Of a stretch of DNA of 64,000 nucleotides, positions 42,974 through 51,481 are shown piece after piece (the stretch's first letter is position 1; each line of letters starts with the position of its first letter). The notes under the pieces were generated by a model. The model was not told the DNA's origin and did not search any database. It worked only from the letters and a program-made list of their open reading frames with translations. The position numbers and the translations under genes were made by a program. The stretch is from Pseudomonadota bacterium (GTDB lineage: Bacteria; Pseudomonadota; Gammaproteobacteria; Burkholderiales; Rhodocyclaceae), in the NCBI GenBank assembly GCA_026399515.1, contig JAPLQT010000074.1, forward strand, positions 1-64,000, read 5' to 3'.

Positions 42974-43864
42974 ATGAGCAAGATTGGTTTCGTGGGTCTG
43001 GGCATCATGGGCACGCCGATGGCGGAGCATCTCATCAAGGGCGGGCATGAGTTGTACCTGCACAGCATCCCCAGTGTTCCGGCCAGTCTGGTCGAAGCAG
43101 GTGGCAAAGGCTGTTCCTCGGGTAAGGAAGTCGCACGGAATTCGGACATTATCTTCATCATGGTGCCGGATACGCCACATGTGGCGGCCGCGCTGTTTGC
43201 CGACAACGGTATCGCCGAGGGGCTCACCGCCGGCAAGATCGTGGTGGACATGAGTTCCATCTCACCGATCGAGACCAAGGAGTTTGCGCAAAAGGTTCGT
43301 GACCTCGGTTGCGAATATCTCGATGCTCCCGTGTCGGGCGGTGAAGTCGGCGCCAAAGCCGCGAGCCTGACGATCATGGTGGGCGGCGGCGAGTCCACTT
43401 TTGCCAAGGTCAAGCCGCTGTTCGAACTGATGGGCAAGAATATCACGCTGGTCGGCGGCAACGGCGACGGGCAGATCACCAAGGTGGCCAACCAGATCAT
43501 CGTTGCATTGACCATCGAAGCCGTCGGCGAAGCCTTGCTGCTTGCGGCCAAGGCCGGCGCAGATCCCGCCAGAGTGCGTCAGGCGCTCATGGGTGGCTTT
43601 GCCAATTCACGCATCCTCGAGGTTCATGGTGAACGTATGGTGAAGCGAACCTTTAATCCGGGCTTTCGCATCGAGCTGCATCAGAAGGATTTGAACCTGG
43701 CCCTGTCGACCGGCCGCAAGCTCGGCGTGGCGCTGCCAAACACCGCCACGGCGCAAGAACTCTTCAACATGTGTGCAGCGCATGGCGGGAACACCTGGGA
43801 TCATTCCGGCATGGTGCGGGCCTTGGAAATGATGGCTAACTTCGAAATAGGTCAGCAGGTTTGA
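42974..43864 (+). CDS. garR: tartronate semialdehyde reductase
   Basis: A 296-aa beta-hydroxyacid dehydrogenase. The NAD(P) site is IGFVGLGIMGTPMAEHLI; substrate motif DAPVSGGEVGAKAASLTIMV and the catalytic lysine in QITKVANQIIVALTIEAVGE are present. It reduces tartronate semialdehyde to glycerate. A GGAGAAAGTGA ribosome binding site precedes it. It is 50 bp after garL and 66 bp before tctC. A weak hairpin plus T run at 43865-43903 may attenuate read-through. Confidence 0.94.
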   Translation: MSKIGFVGLGIMGTPMAEHLIKGGHELYLHSIPSVPASLVEAGGKGCSSGKEVARNSDIIFIMVPDTPHVAAALFADNGIAEGLTAGKIVVDMSSISPIETKEFAQKVRDLGCEYLDAPVSGGEVGAKAASLTIMVGGGESTFAKVKPLFELMGKNITLVGGNGDGQITKVANQIIVALTIEAVGEALLLAAKAGADPARVRQALMGGFANSRILEVHGERMVKRTFNPGFRIELHQKDLNLALSTGRKLGVALPNTATAQELFNMCAAHGGNTWDHSGMVRALEMMANFEIGQQV

Positions 43865-43930
43865 TGGCACTCGCTGTCCCATGGGTGCCAACCATTTTTT
43901 GCGGGACATGACTCAGAGGAGAAATACACC

Positions 43931-44890
43931 ATGAAGAAGCTTTTTGCAGCACTAGTGGCTGGATTGTTACTGGCAGCAGGTGTCCACGCGGCCTACCCGG
44001 AAAAGGCCATCACCATCATCGTCCCTTTTCCCCCTGGGGGATCGACAGACATGCTGGCTCGGATAATGACCCAGAAGATGCAAGAGAAGCTGGGGCAGCC
44101 GGTCATTGTTGAAAACAAACCGGGAGCCACAGGCGCGATAGGCGCCACCCAAGTTAAGCGTGCCGCGCCGGATGGCTATACGCTCCTTTGCGCTTCCATC
44201 GCCGTATGGGCCGTCAATCCCTTCCTGCAGAAGAACCTCGCCTATGACGCGACCAAGGATTTCGATTTGCTGACTATCGCCGTTCGTTCGCCAAACGTCC
44301 TGGTCGTGAATCCCAACGTTCCGGCGAAGAACGTCGCCGAACTGATCGCCTACCTGAAGAAGAATCCTGAGAAGCTGACATTCCCGTCGTCAGGCGCCGG
44401 GTCGTCGGACCACCTCACCGCAGCGCTGTTCTGGCAAAAGACGGGTACTTCAGGGATACACGTTCCCTACAAGGGTGGCGGCCCGGCCATTCAGGACCTG
44501 GTCGCCGGCCACGCGGATGTCTCGTTCCAGAACTTGAACAACATCAGTGCGCACGTCAAGGCTGGCAAGTTGCGCGCACTGGCGATGACCGGGGATAAGC
44601 GCTCATCATTGATGCCTGACGTCCCGACGATGGCCGAAGCGGGCGTGAAGGATATGGTGATCTGGTCGTGGCAGGCGCTAGCCGCCCCCAAAGGGCTGCC
44701 GGCCAATGTAAAGACCGCGCTGCTTGGCGCGATGTCCAGTGCCCTGAAGGACCCGGATGTTGTCAAGAGGCTGGTTGATCCCGGATTCGAGATATGGGCC
44801 TCGACGCCGCAGGAATTTGCGACGTATCTTGATCAGGAATTGGCTCGGTGGAAGCAAGTTATCGAGACCGGCCGGATTACGCTGGACTAA
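43931..44890 (+). CDS. tctC: TctC-type substrate-binding protein
   Basis: A 319-aa Bug/TctC periplasmic receptor. A signal peptide (KKLFAALVAGLLLAAGVHA) is followed by YPEKAITIIVPFPPGGSTDM and the typical MQEKLGQPVIVENKPGA. It would bind a carboxylated substrate, here most likely glucarate, galactarate or an ester product. It precedes tctB and tctA, the membrane partners of the tripartite tricarboxylate transporter. Confidence 0.93.
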   Translation: MKKLFAALVAGLLLAAGVHAAYPEKAITIIVPFPPGGSTDMLARIMTQKMQEKLGQPVIVENKPGATGAIGATQVKRAAPDGYTLLCASIAVWAVNPFLQKNLAYDATKDFDLLTIAVRSPNVLVVNPNVPAKNVAELIAYLKKNPEKLTFPSSGAGSSDHLTAALFWQKTGTSGIHVPYKGGGPAIQDLVAGHADVSFQNLNNISAHVKAGKLRALAMTGDKRSSLMPDVPTMAEAGVKDMVIWSWQALAAPKGLPANVKTALLGAMSSALKDPDVVKRLVDPGFEIWASTPQEFATYLDQELARWKQVIETGRITLD

Positions 44891-44937
44891 CTCCGCCCAA
44901 ATGACTCACCCTGGCTTCAATTGCTGAAAGGACCTCG

Positions 44938-45399
44938 ATGGGAACAATGATCAAACACCCCAAGGATTTCTATGCGGGGACGATGTATTTCAGTTTAGGA
45001 GCAGCGGCAGCCTATATTGCAAGGGATTACACGATGGGGTCGGCCATCCGGATGGGGCCTGCCTATTTCCCGACCATGCTGGCTATCCTGCTGATGATCG
45101 TCGGCGCCATTTCGGTCGTGCGGAGTTTCGTGAGTAAAGGAGAGAGCATCGATGCATTCGCCTGGAAGGAGGTCGGGCTGATCATCGGCAGCATTGTTCT
45201 CTTCGGCGTATTGGTAAGAGGCGCCGGCCTCGGGCCGGCGCTGGTGCTCCTCGTCCTCGTGAGCGCCTGGGCCAGCCCGGAATTCAAATTGAAAACCGCG
45301 CTCTTGCTGGCGGTGATCACCACCGTCCTGAGCGTCCTGGTGTTTGTCACGGGTTTGGGATTGCCGTTTCCCATTCTCGGCCCCTGGGTCGGAATGTAA
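44938..45399 (+). CDS. tctB: TctB-family small membrane subunit
   Basis: A 153-aa membrane protein with four hydrophobic segments, such as FSLGAAAAYIARDYTM and LALLLAVITTVLSVLVFVTG. The conserved start with FYAGTMYFSLG matches TctB. It sits between tctC and tctA, as in the usual TTT operon order. Confidence 0.9.
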   Translation: MGTMIKHPKDFYAGTMYFSLGAAAAYIARDYTMGSAIRMGPAYFPTMLAILLMIVGAISVVRSFVSKGESIDAFAWKEVGLIIGSIVLFGVLVRGAGLGPALVLLVLVSAWASPEFKLKTALLLAVITTVLSVLVFVTGLGLPFPILGPWVGM

Positions 45400-45408
45400 G
45401 GATATTTC

Positions 45409-46850
45409 ATGGAAATCCTGGCAAACCTTTCATTGGGATTCAGCACGGCGTTCTCGCTGGCAAACCTGTTCTTTTGCTTCGTCGGTGTGGTGCTCGGCAC
45501 CTTGGTCGGTGTGTTGCCCGGACTCGGACCGGTCGCTACCATCGCCATGTTGCTGCCGATCACTTACAGCTTTGAACCGGTCACGGCGTTGATCATGCTC
45601 GCGGGCATATTCTACGGTGCTCAGTATGGAGGATCCACGACCGCCATCCTGGTTAACCTGCCGGGCGAGGCCTCTTCAGTGATCACCGCGCTCGACGGCT
45701 ATGCCATGGCGCGCAATGGCCAGGCAGGCAAGGCCCTTGCCGTTGCGGCAATAGGCTCCTTCATCGCCGGCACCATCGCGACCTTTCTGATCGCCTTGTT
45801 CGCCCCGCCACTGGCTACGCTGGCCATGCAATTCGGCCCCGCCGAATATTTTTCGCTGCTGGTGATGGGCCTCATCGTTTCGATCGTCCTGGCGCATGGC
45901 TCGCTCCTGCATGCGATCGGCATGATCCTGGTCGGTCTATTGCTGGGTATCGTTGGGAGCGACGTCAAGTCGTGCTGGCCATGGGCATGTATGGCATAGG
46001 CGAAATCATCAACAATCTTGAGAAGAAGGAAACCCGGGACGTCATGCTCAAGAATGTGACCGGATTGAAACTTTCTTGGGCGGAATTCAAGGGAGTACTT
46101 CCCTCTATTCTTCGCGGGACTGGAGTTGGCTCCTTCCTCGGCATCCTCCCCGGCGGCGGCGCCGTGCTTTCTTCATTCGCGGCTTATGCGGTTGAAAAGA
46201 AATTGTCCAAGAACCCGATTCCTTTTGGAAAGGGAGCGATCGAAGGGGTGGCCGGTCCGGAATCGGCAAACAACGCGGGGGCACAAACCTCCTTCATCCC
46301 GATGCTGACGCTCGGCATACCGTCGAACCCGACCATGGCCATCATGATCGGCGCGATGATGATCCACAGCATTCAACCGGGCCCAGCGGTGCTCACCGAG
46401 CAACCGGCTTTGTTCTGGGGGCTTATTGTTTCGATGTGGATCGGGAACTTGTTCCTGATCGTTCTCAACCTGCCCATGATAGGCATGTGGGTGAAGCTGA
46501 TAACCGCGCCATATCATCTGATGTATCCCGTCATCCTGGTTTTTTGCGCCATCGGGGTGATGAGCATCAGCAATACCGAGTGGGATGTGTTCCTGATGGC
46601 TCTCTTTGGTGTAGTGGGTTATGTCTTCAACAAACTCGATTGTGAACCGGCACCCATGTTGTTGGGCTTCATCCTCGGTCCGATGATGGAAGAGTATTTG
46701 CGACGCGCCTTGCTGATGTCGAAGGGTGATTTCTCGGTATTCGTCACGCGGCCGATCAGCGCGACGCTGCTGCTGCTTGCCGTCGTTGCGCTGGTCGTGG
46801 TGCTCTTGCCGACCATCAGCAAGAAACGCGAGGAAGCCTTCAAGGAATAG
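45409..46850 (+). pseudogene. tctA: tctA, disrupted by an internal deletion/frameshift
   Basis: The large TctA permease is split over two frames. Residues 1-187 read normally to the LLLGIVGSDVK segment, then hit TAG at 45997. The second frame resumes at about 45973 with VLAMGMYGIGEIINNLEKKE and continues normally to the end (AFKE). In intact TctA about 20 residues with a conserved RFTFG...PEL...DGIGF region lie between these two points; they are missing here, so an out-of-frame deletion of some 55-60 bp seems to have occurred at 45968-45975. The glycine-rich and proline-rich TctA motifs are otherwise intact (PGLGPVATIAMLLPITY; GAQTSFIPMLTLGIPSNPTM). Sequencing error cannot explain a missing block easily; a real deletion or assembly collapse is more likely. 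Confidence 0.85.
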
Positions 46851-46922
46851 ACGTGGGACTGCTCGGCGGAAGCCGAGCACTGACCTCAAGTCGACTTTAT
46901 CCCGGTAATCGAGACCAGCAAT

Positions 46923-48476
46923 ATGATCGAAGACAAACCGCCAAAGCCGTTGTACATCCGTCTTCACGAACGGGACAACGTTGCGATTGTCGCAAATTCG
47001 GGTGTCCTTCCGGCGGGTTCGATTTTCGAGGGTGGATTGATCCTGCGCGATCCGGTACCGCAAGGACACAAGGTGGCGCTTGTGGATATTGCCAAGGATG
47101 CGGCGATCAGGCGCTACGGCGAAGTAATCGGTTATGCCGAGCGCGATATCCTCAAGGGCGGATGGATCGATGAATCCTCGGTGCGCCTGCCGCAAGCCCC
47201 AGCATTTGACACCATGCCGCTGGCGACCAAGGTGCCTGCAACGCAGTCCCCGTTGGACGGATATACCTTCGAGGGCTACCGCAATGCCGATGGTTCCGTA
47301 GGCACCAAGAACATTCTCGGTATCAGTTCCAGCGTGCAATGCGTGGCAGGCACAGTGGACTACGTGGTGCGCCTGATCAAGGAGAAGTTGCTTTCACAGT
47401 ATCCCAATGTCGATGACGTCGTGGCGCTGAACCACGCATATGGCTGTGGCGTGGCAATCGACGCCCCGGCCGCCATCATACCAATCCGCACGCTACAGAA
47501 TCTGGCGCTGAATCCGAATTTCGGCGGCGAAGTCATGGTGGTGGCCCTCGGCTGCGAAAAGCTGCAAGCGGAGCGCCTGTTGCCCGCCGGAATGATTCCG
47601 ATCAACCCGGAAAAGCCGCCCATCATGCGGATGCAGGACGAACAATTCAGCGGGTTCGGTGAGATGGTGGAAGCCGTGATGGCCATGGCCAGGCAACGTC
47701 TTGAGACGCTCAACCGACGTAAACGCGAGACCTGTCTGGCCGCCGATCTGGTGATCGGCCTACAGTGTGGCGGGAGCGATGCTTTTTCCGGCGTCACCGC
47801 CAATCCGGCCGTCGGCTTTGCGGCGGACTTGCTGGTACGTGCCGGCGCCACCGTGATGTTCTCTGAAGTCACCGAAGTGCGCGATGCGGTGCAACTCCTG
47901 ACGCCTCGCGCGATCAACGAAGACGTGGCGCGTGCATTGATCCGAGAGATGGCGTGGTACGACAATTACCTCGCGGCGGGAGGCGCTGATCGCAGCGCCA
48001 ATCCATCGCCGGGCAACAAGAAGGGCGGGTTGGCAAATGTGGTGGAAAAGGCGCTCGGTTCTATCGTAAAGTCCGGTACCAGCCCGATTGTCGGTGTGCT
48101 CTCCCCCGGTGAGCGAGCAACCCAAAAGGGTCTGCTTTTCGCCGCCACACCCGCCAGCGACTTTGTCTGCGGAACATTGCAGGTGGCCTCCGGCATCACC
48201 CTACAGGTATTTACCACCGGTCGCGGTACGCCCTATGGACTTTCCGCGGTCCCGGTGATCAAGGTGTCCACGCGCAGTGACCTCGCCGCCCGGTGGCACG
48301 ATCTGATCGATATCAACGCAGGTCGTATTGCAACCGGTGAATCCACGATCGAAGAGTTGGGTTGGGAGATTTTCCGGCTCATTCTTGACGTGGCAAGCGG
48401 TCGCAAGAAATCATGGTCGGATCGTTGGGGTTTATACAACGCCTTGACATTGTTTAACCCAGCGCCCGTGACTTGA
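46923..48476 (+). CDS. garD: galactarate dehydratase
   Basis: A 517-aa UxaA/GarD-type dehydratase. The N-terminal SAF domain (about residues 10-90) precedes the catalytic domain with [43 protein letters not shown] and [23 protein letters not shown]. coli GarD is of similar length. It converts galactarate to 5-keto-4-deoxyglucarate, so together with GudD it feeds both sugar acids into the garL-garR route. It has no strong terminator after it. The only missing step in the window is glycerate kinase. Confidence 0.94.
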   Translation: MIEDKPPKPLYIRLHERDNVAIVANSGVLPAGSIFEGGLILRDPVPQGHKVALVDIAKDAAIRRYGEVIGYAERDILKGGWIDESSVRLPQAPAFDTMPLATKVPATQSPLDGYTFEGYRNADGSVGTKNILGISSSVQCVAGTVDYVVRLIKEKLLSQYPNVDDVVALNHAYGCGVAIDAPAAIIPIRTLQNLALNPNFGGEVMVVALGCEKLQAERLLPAGMIPINPEKPPIMRMQDEQFSGFGEMVEAVMAMARQRLETLNRRKRETCLAADLVIGLQCGGSDAFSGVTANPAVGFAADLLVRAGATVMFSEVTEVRDAVQLLTPRAINEDVARALIREMAWYDNYLAAGGADRSANPSPGNKKGGLANVVEKALGSIVKSGTSPIVGVLSPGERATQKGLLFAATPASDFVCGTLQVASGITLQVFTTGRGTPYGLSAVPVIKVSTRSDLAARWHDLIDINAGRIATGESTIEELGWEIFRLILDVASGRKKSWSDRWGLYNALTLFNPAPVT

Positions 48477-48568
48477 TCGAACAATCGCGCGCGACGGAAG
48501 TGAGATGTGCGACGATCGGGCGGAGCGTCAAGGCGACGGCGTTGCCAATCCGGTAGTGCATGGCCCAT

Positions 48569-48640
48569 CTATTTGGCGAGTTCCGCCTCGATTTCGGCGA
48601 AGATATGGGCGATCTCGAAGGTGAGAAGGGGCCTGCCCCG
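48569..48640 (-). pseudogene. possible gene remnant (C-terminal fragment)
   Basis: On the minus strand 23 codons read RPLLTFEIAHIFAEIEAEL then AK and a TAG stop, an alternating acidic/hydrophobic helix that looks like the end of a real protein. A stop precedes it, so it is at most a decayed fragment. I cannot name the parent. Confidence 0.2.
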
Positions 48641-48652
48641 TTGGCGACAATC

Positions 48653-48949
48653 CTATGCATCGTAGACCACCGTATCGGCTGAGGTCATTTCCGGCGATGC
48701 GATGTCTCCTGCGGTCAACACGCCGGGATCGAGTTCCGCTGCGATGACGAAAGTGACAATATCATTCGCCGTTAGAATGCCGACCGGAGCTACACCGCCT
48801 TCGTCTTCTTCCGTGACGATAAGTTCGGCCGAGCCTGTCTTGCGCATTAGTTTGCATGCTTCGAGCACGGTCGAATTTCGATCGATATTCGGCATACTGT
48901 CATTGTTGATCTTGTTGCCCATGACGTTTGCTTGCTGGACCGTAGACAT
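48653..48949 (-). CDS. CBS-domain protein, probably truncated
   Basis: A 98-aa protein with one CBS domain, SMPNIDRNSTVLEACKLMRK and the following GSAELIVTEEDEGGVAPVGILTANDIVTFV. CBS proteins normally carry a pair; the 3' end breaks off at DIASPEMTSADTVVYDA, where the second CBS would begin. It is therefore probably the N-terminal half of a longer, disrupted gene. It is unlike the complete two-CBS gene at 30115. The ligand (adenosyl nucleotide) is by family only. Confidence 0.7.
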   Translation of the reverse strand: MSTVQQANVMGNKINNDSMPNIDRNSTVLEACKLMRKTGSAELIVTEEDEGGVAPVGILTANDIVTFVIAAELDPGVLTAGDIASPEMTSADTVVYDA

Positions 48950-49053
48950 TCGAGCTCCTTTTAAAAATGGCCACGTCAGTAATCGCCGCAGCGTTATGCA
49001 CCTCGCCTATATTCAGAAGTGAGAGGCCATACAACTCAGCCTGCTAGCGGTTC

Positions 49054-49581
49054 TTAGGTGGCCAGTATTCCGGAATGGCCGGCGATATGCGATGCGCCGG
49101 TCGTCTTGAGGATGCTCTTTGCCTTGGCCGCTTCGTCCGCGGTGCCATGTGCGATGACAAGGAACTTGTCGGATTTAAGGGCGGCCTCATATTGCACAAT
49201 GCTGTCCTTGGGAATGCCGATGCCATAGAGCCCAGCCCCTAATGCGCTGAGTCCACCGACTACGACGGCGCCTTCCAGTCCTCCGATAATCCAACCGACC
49301 AGTGGTCCGAAAACGATGAGAGGACCGATGCCGGGAACCACAAACATGGCCGACCCGAAGAGCAAGCCCCAAAAACCACCCCAAAAGGCCCCTAACTTGC
49401 CCCAGACTTTCATTCGGTCGCCCGTGTTGTAGTAACCGACGACATGTTCTTCGGTGTGATAGTCCTTCCCAACGATGGACAGTTTCGTCATATCGAAACT
49501 TGATCGCTGAAGTTCCTTGATGCTGGCTTCTGCGTCAGTGTGTGAGTTGTAGATTCCCACTACGGCGTTATTTTCAGACAT
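49054..49581 (-). CDS. general stress protein 17M-like (YflT) protein
   Basis: A 175-aa protein with an N-terminal domain of the YflT/general stress 17M kind (NAVVGIYNSHTDAEASIKELQR, then FDMTKLSIVGKDYHTEEHVVGYY), a glycine-rich membrane region (WGKLGAFWGGFWGLLFGSAMF and PLVGWIIGGLEGAVVVGG) and a C-terminal KFLVIAHG segment. The glycine-zipper section suggests insertion into the inner membrane. In other bacteria it is induced by general stress. It is probably a monocistronic minus-strand gene. Confidence 0.78.
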   Translation of the reverse strand: MSENNAVVGIYNSHTDAEASIKELQRSSFDMTKLSIVGKDYHTEEHVVGYYNTGDRMKVWGKLGAFWGGFWGLLFGSAMFVVPGIGPLIVFGPLVGWIIGGLEGAVVVGGLSALGAGLYGIGIPKDSIVQYEAALKSDKFLVIAHGTADEAAKAKSILKTTGASHIAGHSGILAT

Positions 49582-49754
49582 GATCGACCTCGTAGATATT
49601 GACCTTCAAATGTGATACTTCCCGGGCCGAGAACCAGCCAACCGTGTCCCAATATCCCGCGTCCGGGTACGCCTGTCCGTGCGCCAACATACATAGTGTT
49701 CGCGCTTGGCGCGCATTGGATCATTGTTGAACCAGCATCCCGTCAGTTCAATCC

Positions 49755-50330
49755 CTAAATCCTGTTGGCCACGGGCACTGCCTGAACGGGCTGGACTCTT
49801 CTGGCGAAATTCGGTAAGGCGACGTCGGAGTCGTGTTGCGAACGAAAGATCGCGGCGTTCAAGTAAAGCGCCGTCGCGATGTTGGCATACGCTGGGTTCG
49901 TCGCTATGCCGTCCTGTGCCTGGGCTGCGAAATCCGCCACGAGGTTGACGGTGGGACCGCTGGGAAGCGGAGCGGTGTCACCGACTTTTTCGGCTACCGA
50001 AGCAGTGGTCGATGTGCTGGCGGTATCGGCAGATTCGTTGATGGGCGAAATTGCTTCAGCAGCCGGACCGGGTGTGACGCTGGTCGCAACGGCCGTGGCA
50101 TTGGCAACCAAAACGCTCTTGAGCGTACTGGTGGCGTCGAACATTCCTGCGGCATTGTAGGTGAGGGGCACAGGAGACACCGCGCCCAGGGTCACCGTCA
50201 CACTGGGAGTGGCGTATAGGGAATTGGCATCCGGCACCAGCTTTGAGCCTTGGTCCAGGCTGGAAAGCGTACTGACGGTGTCGGTGGCCGACACTGCCTG
50301 CACTGAACGGATGGCGAAAGGAATGTCCAT
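49755..50330 (-). CDS. hypothetical Ala/Thr/Ser-rich protein, 191 aa
   Basis: A 191-aa protein with no recognised domain. It opens MDIPFAIRSVQAVSATDTVSTL and is low in aromatic residues and rich in Ala, Thr, Val and Ser, with an acidic middle and a short FRSQHDSDVALPNFARRVQ near the end. It has no clear signal peptide or membrane segment. It lies 28 bp downstream of a 29-codon minus-strand frame and may be cotranscribed. Its composition is like flagellar or secreted filament proteins, but that is a weak clue. Confidence 0.5.
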   Translation of the reverse strand: MDIPFAIRSVQAVSATDTVSTLSSLDQGSKLVPDANSLYATPSVTVTLGAVSPVPLTYNAAGMFDATSTLKSVLVANATAVATSVTPGPAAEAISPINESADTASTSTTASVAEKVGDTAPLPSGPTVNLVADFAAQAQDGIATNPAYANIATALYLNAAIFRSQHDSDVALPNFARRVQPVQAVPVANRI

Positions 50331-50358
50331 CAGGATTCCGGATCAATCACGAAATCAT

Positions 50359-50448
50359 TCACTGGCTGGACTGAAACAGTTTGTCCCAATCTGTCCGCGG
50401 CTCTAAGGTACTTCCGTACTTCCGCGCGCCGGCGTGAAAGTGTTCCAT
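50359..50448 (-). CDS. possible small protein, 29 aa
   Basis: A 29-codon frame beginning MEHFHAGARKYGSTLEPRT is preceded by a GGGAGG ribosome binding site at a good distance. It ends 28 bp before the 191-aa gene. Another frame across the same 3' end (VQPVNDFVIDPES) overlaps the 191-aa start as TGATG, so a frameshift cannot be excluded. I do not recognise the protein. Confidence 0.35.
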   Translation of the reverse strand: MEHFHAGARKYGSTLEPRTDWDKLFQSSQ

Positions 50449-50573
50449 GGAATCCTCCCGTAGTAAGAATCTTGAAGGGTATTGCAGTGATAGTCCGGCG
50501 TCTGTGCGGTATAGCGCTAAGCTCCCATGGGGACCGTGCCAACCGACGCACCTGTCCGACAACAAAGGCGTGG

Positions 50574-50601
50574 TTGACATTTCCAGAGTGTGGGATATAA
50601 T
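50574..50601 (+). promoter_or_regulatory. consensus sigma-70 promoter of the DUF6502 operon
   Basis: TTGACA (50574-50579) and TATAAT (50596-50601) are both perfect consensus hexamers, 16 bp apart. Transcription would start near 50608, 24 bp before the ATG at 50632. Confidence 0.85.
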
Positions 50602-50606
50602 CCCAC
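50590..50606. promoter_or_regulatory. operator palindrome over the -10 box
   Basis: GTGGGAT-ATA-ATCCCAC is a perfect inverted repeat with 7-bp arms that covers the TATAAT element, so a protein bound here would block RNA polymerase. The adjacent DUF6502 protein is a plausible autorepressor; no other regulator is near. Confidence 0.65.
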
Positions 50607-50631
50607 GTACTGGTTCCATCGTGCTCCGATC

Positions 50632-51444
50632 ATGTCTCCATCCCGAAGTGATCTCGCCCTCGCTGCCGCGCTGCGGTTGGCGGAGCCGCTCGTGGAGCTG
50701 CTTCTCAGGGAGGGCGTGGACTACGCCCTTTTCGCCAGCGCCCTGAAAACCACATTTGTTGAAGCCGCCAAGAATATTCTCGATGCCGATGACGCGCGGG
50801 TAACCGATTCAAGTATCAGTACCTTGTCGGGGGTCCACCGCAAGGACGTGCGCGCCTGGCGTGTTGCCGGCAAAGCGCTCCACACTTTGCCGACTCTCAA
50901 TACGGTCATGGCGCTCTACACCCGTTGGGCGAATGACCCCGAATACTGCGATGCCCGGGGCAAGCCCCGAGTGCTCGATCGTGCCGGTGAGACCGGGTCA
51001 TTCGAGTCGCTCGCCTTGTCCGTATCCAACGATGTCCGTCCGCGAACCTTGCTTCAGGAACTCGTTCGACTCGGTGTCGTTCGCCCCGTGGAGACCGACG
51101 GAAGCGCTGACAAGCTGATGTTATGCGCCGACGCTTTCGTTCCGAAAGCCGGTTTTGACGAGATGCTGCGGCTCTTCGCCGACAACGTCGGAGATCACAT
51201 CGCCACGGCGGTCCACAACATCGAGGGCTATGGCGCCCCGATGCTTGAACAGAGCGTATATGCAGACGAACTGTGTCCGCAATCCGCGGAGGCACTGAAC
51301 GCAATGACCCGGAAAATCTGGGCCAGGGCGTTCAAAGAGGTGGTAACCGAGGCGACCAAGCTCTATCGACGCGACAAGGGCAAGCCCGACGCCAACCAAT
51401 ACGTTCGGGTCGGCATGTACTACCGCCAAGGCCCGGTCGCCTGA
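50632..51444 (+). CDS. DUF6502-type protein
   Basis: A 270-aa soluble protein of the DUF6502 type. An N-terminal winged-helix-like segment (LRLAEPLVELLLREGVDYALFASALKTTF, then SISTLSGVHRKDVRAWR) suggests DNA binding. A middle part mentions LTLL-like helices and the C-terminal end has YVRVGMYYRQGPVA. The ATG at 50632 lies 24 bp after the predicted transcription start. It heads an operon with the DUF5666 lipoprotein and two secreted proteins. The regulatory role is inferred from the fold and the operator overlapping its promoter. Confidence 0.8.
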   Translation: MSPSRSDLALAAALRLAEPLVELLLREGVDYALFASALKTTFVEAAKNILDADDARVTDSSISTLSGVHRKDVRAWRVAGKALHTLPTLNTVMALYTRWANDPEYCDARGKPRVLDRAGETGSFESLALSVSNDVRPRTLLQELVRLGVVRPVETDGSADKLMLCADAFVPKAGFDEMLRLFADNVGDHIATAVHNIEGYGAPMLEQSVYADELCPQSAEALNAMTRKIWARAFKEVVTEATKLYRRDKGKPDANQYVRVGMYYRQGPVA

Positions 51445-51481
51445 CATCGACATCGAACTCATCCGTCCAGGAGAAATCTTC

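Noticed and set aside
43865-43903. hairpin TGGCAC/GTGCCA plus T run between garR and tctC
   Set aside because: Only a six-base stem with a 14-base loop; possible attenuator but too weak to list as a terminator.
46173-47339. 388-aa minus-strand open frame over tctA and garD
   Set aside because: Spans two unrelated + strand genes; composition is antisense-like.
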